Of a DNA stretch of 38,304 bases, positions 26,431 to 32,510 are shown one piece after another. Source of the DNA: JBCAWW01 sp039024315 (GTDB lineage Bacteria > Bacteroidota > Bacteroidia > J057); NCBI GenBank assembly GCA_039024315.1, contig JBCCQN010000062.1, positions 1-38,304 on the forward strand, written 5' to 3'. The first letter of the stretch is position 1. Every line of letters begins with the position of its first letter. A program made the translations under genes and the position numbers. Under the pieces are notes generated by a model. That model saw only the letters and a list, made by a program, of their open reading frames with translations. It searched no databases and had not been told where the DNA came from.

Positions 26431-26481
26431 AACGCCCAATGCAGGAGCAGAATCTAGATTCTTTCTTCTACATTGGGCGTT
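26431..26481 (+). terminator. Nested stem-loop before pheS
   Basis: An 11-bp outer stem (AACGCCCAATG/CATTGGGCGTT) encloses a 14-bp perfect palindrome (AGAATCTAGATTCT, 26449-26462). It may terminate the LRR transcript, or act in a pheS leader if transcription starts upstream. The following U-tract is weak (GTATTTT). Confidence 0.55.
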
Positions 26482-26510
26482 GAGTATTTTACATTTTAGC
26501 GTTTAGGCCT

Positions 26511-26518
26511 TAGCTTTG
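26511..26518 (+). promoter_or_regulatory. -7 promoter box of pheS
   Basis: TAGCTTTG matches TAnnTTTG, 16 bp before the ATG. A TTTT at 26487-26490 lies at about the expected -33 distance. The short leader argues that the nested hairpin is outside the mature mRNA. Confidence 0.5.
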
Positions 26519-26534
26519 CGGCAAGCGTAAAATT

Positions 26535-27554
26535 ATGCAAGATAAGATCCAACAATTAATGGCTGAGGTGGAAGCCTTTGTCGTCGAAACGGAAGAGCAA
26601 TTAGATGCTTACAGACGACAGTTTACCAACAAAAAAGGCATTATCAATCAGTTATTTACGGACTTTAGAGCGTTACCAGGCGAAATCAAGCGCGACCTTG
26701 GCAAACCGCTCAATATCCTCAAGCAACGCGCCAATGAGCGTTTGAACGAATTTCAAAACGATCTCAAGCGCGCGCAGCAAGGAGCCGATCGCCCTCATGA
26801 CTTGACCCTACCCGCTGATCCATCAGTGCCGGGAGCAAGACATCCACTTTCGATCGTCCTCAACAAAATCGTTTCTACTTTTGAGCGCATCGGGTTTACC
26901 GTGGCCGAAGGGCCAGAAATCGAGGACGACTTTCATAACTTTACCGCCCTTAATTTCCCTGAAAATCATCCCGCGAGAGATATGCAGGACACCTTCTTTG
27001 TCAATCGTGATCCTGACTACCTTTTGCGCACGCATACCTCCTCTGTGCAGGTGCGCATGATGGAAAATGGCGAACCGCCATTCCGGATGCTGATGCCGGG
27101 ACGGGTATATCGTAATGAGGCCATTTCAGCACGAGCGCATTGCTTCTTCCATCAGGTGGAAGGTTTGGTCATCGACAAGGCCGTAAGCTTTGCCGACATG
27201 CGTCAGACCTTGCAGTACTTCGCCACCCAAATGTTTGGCGAAAAAGCGCGTATCAAACTGCGCCCTTCTTATTTCCCCTTTACGGAAATAAGCGCTGAGA
27301 TCGACGTTTACTGGGGCCTCGATACGGAGGATGATTACCGCATGACCAAAGGTACTGGTTGGGTAGAAATCATGGGCTGCGGGATGGTAGATCCTAATGT
27401 GCTCTCCAATTGTGGGATCGATCCAGAAAAATATTCGGGTTATGCCTTTGGCATGGGGGTTGAGCGAATCGCTCAATTGCTCTACCGAGTGCCGGATCTG
27501 CGCCTCTACTCTCAGAACGATATCCGCTTTTTGCGTCAATTCGAACAAATATAA
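26535..27554 (+). CDS. pheS: Phenylalanyl-tRNA synthetase alpha subunit
   Basis: This 339-aa protein is of usual PheS length. It charges tRNA-Phe as an alpha2-beta2 complex with PheT in the cytoplasm. An N-terminal coiled coil binds tRNA (residues 1-90), followed by the class II core: motif 1 around HPLSIVLNKIVSTFERIGFTV, FNFTALNFPENHPARDMQDTF-type signature, LLRTHTSS, motif 2 around GRVYRNEAISARAHCFFHQVEG, and motif 3 GYAFGMGVERIAQLLY. pheT is not in the window. The fused ackA-pduL gene starts 12 bp downstream and probably shares the transcript. Confidence 0.97.
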   Translation: MQDKIQQLMAEVEAFVVETEEQLDAYRRQFTNKKGIINQLFTDFRALPGEIKRDLGKPLNILKQRANERLNEFQNDLKRAQQGADRPHDLTLPADPSVPGARHPLSIVLNKIVSTFERIGFTVAEGPEIEDDFHNFTALNFPENHPARDMQDTFFVNRDPDYLLRTHTSSVQVRMMENGEPPFRMLMPGRVYRNEAISARAHCFFHQVEGLVIDKAVSFADMRQTLQYFATQMFGEKARIKLRPSYFPFTEISAEIDVYWGLDTEDDYRMTKGTGWVEIMGCGMVDPNVLSNCGIDPEKYSGYAFGMGVERIAQLLYRVPDLRLYSQNDIRFLRQFEQI

Positions 27555-27566
27555 ACGCGCCCAAGC

Positions 27567-29396
27567 ATGAACATTTTAGTCATCAACAGTGGCAGCTCTT
27601 CCGTCAAGGTAGAACTGATTGATACCCTCACGTCCCAACGTTTGTTTCGGATGCAGCTCAGCGGCCTCACCAATGGACAGGCTTATCTGCAAATGGAAGA
27701 GGAAGCGCCGACGCCTATTGAGCAAAGTAGCCATGAGGATGCGCTACGTTATGCTTTTCCGCTTTTACAGGCCCGCCTAGGCGAACGCGCAGTTCAAGGC
27801 ATCGGCCATCGAGTGGTGCATGGAGGAGAAACCTTTGGCGAACCCACCCTCATCGATGAGATGGTACTTGGCAAACTCGAAGCGCTTACTCCGCTGGCTC
27901 CTCTGCACAATCCAGTCAATATCATGGGCATCCAGATGGCTCAAGAAGCTTGGCCAGATTTACCACATATCGCCATCTTTGATACCGCCTTTCACCGTAC
28001 CTTGCCACGTCGAGCGCAGCTTTATGCGCTACCGCTAGAGCTACAAAAAAAGCATAGCATCCGCCGTTATGGCTTTCATGGTACCAGCCATAGTTATGTA
28101 GCCCGTAAAGCCGCAGATTTCTTGGGGTTTCCCTTGTCAGAACTACGCTTGATTACTTGTCACCTCGGCAATGGCGCGAGTATCTGTGCCATAGAATATG
28201 GGCGTTCGGTTGAGACTTCGATGGGCTTGACGCCCTTAGAAGGCTTGGTGATGGGCACTCGCTCCGGAGACATTGATCCGGGCGTATTGACGCTCCTACA
28301 GGAAAAAGAAAATCTAGACGCCAAGGGTCTAGATAATTTGCTCAATCGAGAAAGTGGCCTCATGGGCTTGACTGGTACCAACGATATGCGTGATCTGGAG
28401 AAGCGTTCCGCCGAAGGCGATGAAAAATCTCGAACCGCCATCCAAATCTTTACCCACCGCCTCCGCAAATACATTGGGGCTTATGCGGCGATCTTGGGGG
28501 GAGTTGACGCCATTGTCTTTACGGGTGGGATTGGAGAAAATAGTGCCGTGATCAGAGAGCGCGTCGCGCAACGCTTAGACTTTTTGGGCGCTAGCCTTGA
28601 TCAAGACCGCAATCGCGATGCGGACATGGACGATCGCACTGCCTTGGCTGATATTTCGACCCCACAAAGCCGTTGTAAGTTGTTGGTTATCCCCACCGAC
28701 GAGCAGTTTGAGATTGCCCGCCAATCTGCGGTCAAAGTGCGTCAAGAATATCAAGTAAAAGATCAGACGCCTTCTATCCCGATTGCCATTTCAGCTCGCC
28801 ATGTCCACTTGACTAGAGAGACGCTAGACCAGCTATTTGGTGAGGGCCACGAACTGACCTTCCACAAATGGCTTTCTCAACCAGGGCAGTTTGCCGCCAA
28901 GGAACGTATCACTTTGATCGGCCCTAAAAATAAAATTGAACGTGTACGTATCCTCGGCCCTTTACGCTCCAAAGATCAGGTGGAGATTTCTCGTACCGAT
29001 GAATTTTTATTAGGGATTGATGCCCCGATTAGAGCCTCTGGCCACGTAGAAAATACGCCTGGTATCGTGCTAGAAGGCCCTAACGGCAAGGTTTCTATCC
29101 CCAATGGAGTGATTTGCGCTTGGCGGCACATCCACATGACCCCAGCTGATGCCGATCGCTTTGGCGTCGAGGACAAGGACCTCGTGGAGGTGAGGGTGGC
29201 CTCTGAAGAGCGGAGCCTTACTTTTGGTAACGTACTAGTGCGGGTTTCGGATAAGTATAAGCTTGAGATGCACATTGACACCGATGAAGGCAATGCCGCT
29301 GAACTACGCTCTGGTGATGAAGGTGTACTTTGGGAAACCAGTGAGAGCGGTGCCTTAGTGAAGCGCGAAAGGGTGGAATCCCGCATCCGGAAATAA
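27567..29396 (+). CDS. Fused acetate kinase - PduL phosphotransacylase
   Basis: This 609-aa protein joins two enzymes. Residues 1-395 are a complete acetate kinase: VINSGSSS (5-12), Arg82 in GHRVVHGGE, Asp139 and FHGTSHSYV (His171), HLGNGAS (199-205), Arg232 in GTRSGDIDPG, GGIGEN (320-325) and Glu379. Residues about 403-600 are PduL, the phosphotransacylase unrelated to Pta: the metal-site motifs SARHVHLT (His412, His414), RHIHMTP (His521, His523) and LEMHIDTDEGN (His569), with SRTDEF between. One chain should thus interconvert acetyl-CoA, acetyl phosphate and acetate with ATP gain. PduL usually is separate or in microcompartments. Two mini-hairpin-like stretches lie in the kinase part (28401, 28559). 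Confidence 0.92.
   Translation: MNILVINSGSSSVKVELIDTLTSQRLFRMQLSGLTNGQAYLQMEEEAPTPIEQSSHEDALRYAFPLLQARLGERAVQGIGHRVVHGGETFGEPTLIDEMVLGKLEALTPLAPLHNPVNIMGIQMAQEAWPDLPHIAIFDTAFHRTLPRRAQLYALPLELQKKHSIRRYGFHGTSHSYVARKAADFLGFPLSELRLITCHLGNGASICAIEYGRSVETSMGLTPLEGLVMGTRSGDIDPGVLTLLQEKENLDAKGLDNLLNRESGLMGLTGTNDMRDLEKRSAEGDEKSRTAIQIFTHRLRKYIGAYAAILGGVDAIVFTGGIGENSAVIRERVAQRLDFLGASLDQDRNRDADMDDRTALADISTPQSRCKLLVIPTDEQFEIARQSAVKVRQEYQVKDQTPSIPIAISARHVHLTRETLDQLFGEGHELTFHKWLSQPGQFAAKERITLIGPKNKIERVRILGPLRSKDQVEISRTDEFLLGIDAPIRASGHVENTPGIVLEGPNGKVSIPNGVICAWRHIHMTPADADRFGVEDKDLVEVRVASEERSLTFGNVLVRVSDKYKLEMHIDTDEGNAAELRSGDEGVLWETSESGALVKRERVESRIRK
28401..28419 (-). repeat. Mini-hairpin variant in the acetate kinase region
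   Basis: On the minus strand: stem CGCC/GGCG, loop TTC, one extra G, then AACGCTT. It is read as KRSAEGD (residues 279-285). The spacer base makes it a weaker match. Confidence 0.45.
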
Positions 29397-29468
29397 GGGG
29401 GTGAGGGAAAATTTAGGAGAGATGTCGGATGTAGGTTACAGACCTATCCGGGATCTTTGGTTTTCTAC

Positions 29469-29494
29469 CTGCTGCGCAGAACGCTTATCTCTGG
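29469..29494 (+). repeat. Mini-hairpin element, full-length intergenic copy
   Basis: Stem CTGC/GCAG, loop TGC, AACGCTT, then ATCTCTGG, 73 bp after the ackA-pduL stop. The 29397-29615 interval otherwise holds only the palindrome at 29525-29542. Confidence 0.85.
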
Positions 29495-29524
29495 CGGCAT
29501 CTTTTAAGTACAGAGTGGCAAGTA

Positions 29525-29542
29525 TCCCGAAAGCTTTCGGGA
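29525..29542. terminator. Perfect 18-bp palindrome between convergent genes
   Basis: TCCCGAAAGCTTTCGGGA is a perfect palindrome, flanked by GTA on the left and GTAT on the right. It lies between the ackA-pduL stop (29396) and the convergent stop at 29616. It is a likely transcript-end structure; similar palindromes are seen in other Bacteroidota intergenic regions (recollection, not checked). Confidence 0.5.
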
Positions 29543-29615
29543 GTATTTAATACAGAGAAAAAGGTCTTAATACTGAATACTATTGTCTAATTACTAAAGC
29601 ACTATTACGTCCTTG

Positions 29616-30776
29616 CTACTCACAACGGTCTTCTTCTAGATCCTCGTCTAGCAGCATGATAAACTGGAAGGTCTGGCTCAAGCGCGGAAAAGGAGTCTCT
29701 TGACCCATGAGGTTGAGCAGAACGATTTCCTCATTTTTGAATTTCTTTTCGATTTGGTCCATCATGCCATGGAGGCGATCACTTTCTCCAAGGCGATCAT
29801 AATTGGGTTTCATATCGCGGAAATAGCGAGAGATAGTCAGTACTTGACCATCTACAGGGGAAGAATCAAAATAATTGAGGCGGTGGGCCAAAGAGGGAAA
29901 CTCCCAGCGGAATGATTCCTTGATATCGGTATGCAAAGCGCCAAACTGAGCGTAATAGGTGCCTTTTTTCATGTAGGGCTGGAGGACCAAAAAGTTTTTA
30001 TACATCCGCTCTTCGCGCTCTTGCCACTTCTGGGGAAAGAGCATCAGGCGCAAAAAGTCGAAGCCAAAGCCTTGTAAAGTATTTTCTACTATCATTTGAA
30101 AACGCGGAAAATCCTCGCCCCAATAATTGCGATAGAGCTGTTCACGCTTAGCGATGTCCTTATTAAGACTGCGGAAATAGCTCTTGACTTCGCGTTCTAC
30201 GAAGTAGTCCGAACGATGAAGATCTCTCAGTTTATCAATCTTACGCGCGATCTTACGGTGCGGCGTCTTTTTGGGTAAAAGGGTATGCAAGCACTGGACG
30301 GCTAACTCGGCAGAATGCTCCAAATCAATACCCGTAACCTGAATATGATCCTCTTCAGGTAAAGTTTGGTTATAGGCATAAATCTCTTTGAAGAGTGCCA
30401 GTTGATTTTCCGGACAGACGGGGATATCGTTGACTACTTTGTCGAGTAGGCGTTCATTGCCAGTTTGAAGATAGCGATTGAGCAGGAATCCGTAACTGTA
30501 GCCTCCTTCGACGATAAAATTACGTACACCTGCTTTTTGGTGGAGGTAAGACAAAAAAGCGAACTGAATCTGCGTATTGATAGATTGCCAATGCTCTTCG
30601 GCGGTAAAGAAGAAGCGATAATTGGGCAAAACGGTGTCTATAGCCGCGAATCCTTCATAGGTGCCCGCTACTTCAAGCGGGGTCGCATAACGCTGTAAAT
30701 AGGTGGAATCTTGAGCTGGTAAGATGGACGTCCAAAGAGCCCATACAATCATCAAAGAGGTTAGCAGGATTTTCAT
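29616..30776 (-). CDS. Secreted protein, distantly erythromycin-esterase-like
   Basis: This 386-aa protein has a signal peptide (residues 1-21, ending ILPAQ). The segment TAEEHWQSINTQIQFAFLSYLHQKAGVRNFIVEGGYSYGFLLNRYL-like pattern, followed by TGIDLEH and later YYAQFGALHT, resembles the erythromycin-esterase (Ere)/succinoglycan-biosynthesis fold: an acidic-His motif, a long helix, a strand ending in E, and an 'FGxxH' late motif. Such proteins are hydrolases or esterase-like, but most family members have no known substrate. A mini-hairpin variant encodes DYFVER (30192-30212). It is divergent from the SecD-like lipoprotein gene. Confidence 0.6.
   Translation of the reverse strand: MKILLTSLMIVWALWTSILPAQDSTYLQRYATPLEVAGTYEGFAAIDTVLPNYRFFFTAEEHWQSINTQIQFAFLSYLHQKAGVRNFIVEGGYSYGFLLNRYLQTGNERLLDKVVNDIPVCPENQLALFKEIYAYNQTLPEEDHIQVTGIDLEHSAELAVQCLHTLLPKKTPHRKIARKIDKLRDLHRSDYFVEREVKSYFRSLNKDIAKREQLYRNYWGEDFPRFQMIVENTLQGFGFDFLRLMLFPQKWQEREERMYKNFLVLQPYMKKGTYYAQFGALHTDIKESFRWEFPSLAHRLNYFDSSPVDGQVLTISRYFRDMKPNYDRLGESDRLHGMMDQIEKKFKNEEIVLLNLMGQETPFPRLSQTFQFIMLLDEDLEEDRCE
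30192..30212 (-). repeat. Mini-hairpin variant, in-frame (paired with 12747-12767)
   Basis: On the minus strand: TCGGA, stem CTAC/GTAG, loop TTC, AACGC. It encodes SDYFVER; the partner copy in the unrelated YD-like gene encodes SDYFIER. Confidence 0.55.
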
Positions 30777-30990
30777 TCAACGAAGCGTTTTAGGCAGCGA
30801 GGCATGGGAAGGAAGGCTCCCCGAAAACAGTAAATAAACAATAGAGTGTGGTGCGTCAGTCCGTGCGATTAATCAATTTACGAAAAAGATTGCTTTTGGA
30901 TTTACTTTAGGGCAAGATGTTGCTTTTGTGAGAGTGCTTTGCTCCGATTTGCTCCGCGCGTCAATCCATTTCTAAATGCTGGGAAAATGA

Positions 30991-30998
30991 TATCTTTA
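30991..30998 (+). promoter_or_regulatory. Possible -7 box of the SecD-like lipoprotein gene
   Basis: TATCTTTA differs from TAnnTTTG at the last base, 15 bp before the ATG at 31014. The rest of the 237-bp divergent region (30777-31013) shows no other clear site apart from an AAGCGTTTTAGGCAGCG stretch near 30783 that looks like a decayed mini-hairpin. Confidence 0.3.
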
Positions 30999-31013
30999 TC
31001 CTAAAGCACAGCA

Positions 31014-31949
31014 ATGAAGTATGTTTATCTTTTGTTTTTGACCTTATCGGTGAACGCTTGTTTGCCGCCACTGCCTGGAGGCGTGCAAACCGTAGGCTTT
31101 GAGTTTGCCAATCCTGCAAACACCAGCTCTCCTGAGCAGGAAAAGCGATTGTTTGCTGTCCTAGAAGCTCGTTTGACCGCATTTTATGATCATCCTATTC
31201 AGTTGCAGAAAGTAGCAGACAATGATTACGAAATGCGAATCCCCGGACAAATAAATGAAAACCTTTTAAGTCTGCTCATTGGTAGCCCAGGCCGATTGTT
31301 TTTTGCAGAAACTCTGCCAGGAGAGGCCGCGGCCCAAGCGTTCCGCGCAGCGGGTCTTGATGAAAAATTTGCCCATAAACTACAATATGCCGAGCAAAAT
31401 CCCTTCCCTCAAGATCCCGTGATCGGTTACGCTTTGCCAAGAGATAGCGCGGCTATTTCGGCTGAGATCAAAAGAGCAGCCCTACTCGGTATTATTCCCG
31501 GAGAGCTTAGCCATGCTTGGGGGCAAGTACCGATCGCCAAGACTTATGAAAAGGCTGCTTATGTACCGCTTTATGCGATCCGCAAAGTAGAAGGGCGCTA
31601 TCAGGGGGTAAAAGGCAAAAGCATAATAAGAGCGAAGGCCGAAGCGGATCAAATTGGTAAATGGTCCATCATGATGTCCTTTGATGAATCGGGTACTCAG
31701 GAGTGGGCAGCGATGACAGCAGATAGGGTCAATGATTTTATCGCGATGCTAATTGATGGCAAAGCTTGGTCAGTGCCTAGGGTCAATAGCCCCATACCAG
31801 GCGGCCAAGCCATGCTCAGTGCTGATTTTGAGCAGATGTATGCCGAAACTTGGGCGGCGATATTGCAAGGCGGGCAGCTGCCAGCAGCAATTAGAATGAC
31901 CAAACTAAATTTTGATCCGGCAGTAAATTTTAAGGATGGATCTCCATAA
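31014..31949 (+). CDS. Free-standing SecD P1-domain lipoprotein
   Basis: This 311-aa protein has a lipobox ending in Cys16 (SVNAC). The mature part matches the first periplasmic domain of Bacteroidota SecD/SecDF: IPGQINENLLSLLIGSPGRLFF (76-97), DPVIGYALPRDSAAIS (134-149), then the P1 head: SIMMSFDESGTQEWAAMTADR, IAMLIDGKAWSVPRVNSPIPGG and AAILQGGQLPAAIRM (218-294). All twelve SecDF transmembrane helices are missing, so it cannot be a translocation motor. It may bind exported proteins or modulate Sec at the membrane face. AAQAFRAAGL (106-114) is encoded in part by a mini-hairpin copy. Confidence 0.85.
   Translation: MKYVYLLFLTLSVNACLPPLPGGVQTVGFEFANPANTSSPEQEKRLFAVLEARLTAFYDHPIQLQKVADNDYEMRIPGQINENLLSLLIGSPGRLFFAETLPGEAAAQAFRAAGLDEKFAHKLQYAEQNPFPQDPVIGYALPRDSAAISAEIKRAALLGIIPGELSHAWGQVPIAKTYEKAAYVPLYAIRKVEGRYQGVKGKSIIRAKAEADQIGKWSIMMSFDESGTQEWAAMTADRVNDFIAMLIDGKAWSVPRVNSPIPGGQAMLSADFEQMYAETWAAILQGGQLPAAIRMTKLNFDPAVNFKDGSP
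31336..31353 (-). repeat. Mini-hairpin element, in-frame copy
   Basis: On the minus strand: stem CCGC/GCGG, loop TGC, then AACGCTTGG. It is inside the SecD-like gene and read as QAFRAAG. Confidence 0.75.
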
Positions 31950-32015
31950 AGCGGAATAGCGCATTTTGGAGTGTGAGTATGCTCCCCTCAATTGCTTTCT
32001 CAACTTGCCAAGTGC

Positions 32016-32510
32016 TTACTCATCTTTGCGCCTTAGTCGCGGGACTAGCAACCATCTTAGCTGGCAAGTAGTAACAAACTGCTGCCAGCCGGCATAGCTT
32101 TCAAAGCAGGCCATGCCGCCTGTGGGCATATCATAACGCTTTTGAGATTGGAGTAGGTATTGTACCACGTTTTCCATCGTGGGATTGTGCCCAAAAAACA
32201 TCACGCTATCCCAAGCATCATCTAAATCTTGCACGAGCGAAAGTAAGTTGCCGGCTCCATCATGATAAACAGACGGAACGATAGAAATCTCATGCTGGTA
32301 GCCAATTTTTTCTGATACGATATTAGCCGTAGTTAAGGCTCTTTTGGCTGGCGAACTAATGATGCGATCTGGTACAAACTGATGTCCCGCCAATAATTGT
32401 CCTAAGTCTTTGGCATTCTCAACGCCGCGTTTTTTCAGGGGGCGCTCAATATCAGGGGTACGATCTGGCCAATCTGATTTGGCATGGCGACAAAAAACGA
32501 CCGTTTTCAT
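32016..32510 (-). CDS. sixA: SixA-like phosphohistidine phosphatase
   Basis: This 164-aa histidine-phosphatase-family protein has the catalytic RHAKSDWPD motif (Arg8-His9) near the N-terminus, SSPAKRALTTA, and the second His in FFGHNPTMEN. SixA removes phosphate from Hpt domains and other phosphohistidines in the cytoplasm. Its ATG overlaps the TAA stop of ppk1 (TAATG), so the two are translationally coupled; PPK1 itself works through a phosphohistidine. A stand-alone Hpt protein is encoded 14 kb away. The symbol is by similarity. Confidence 0.85.
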   Translation of the reverse strand: MKTVVFCRHAKSDWPDRTPDIERPLKKRGVENAKDLGQLLAGHQFVPDRIISSPAKRALTTANIVSEKIGYQHEISIVPSVYHDGAGNLLSLVQDLDDAWDSVMFFGHNPTMENVVQYLLQSQKRYDMPTGGMACFESYAGWQQFVTTCQLRWLLVPRLRRKDE

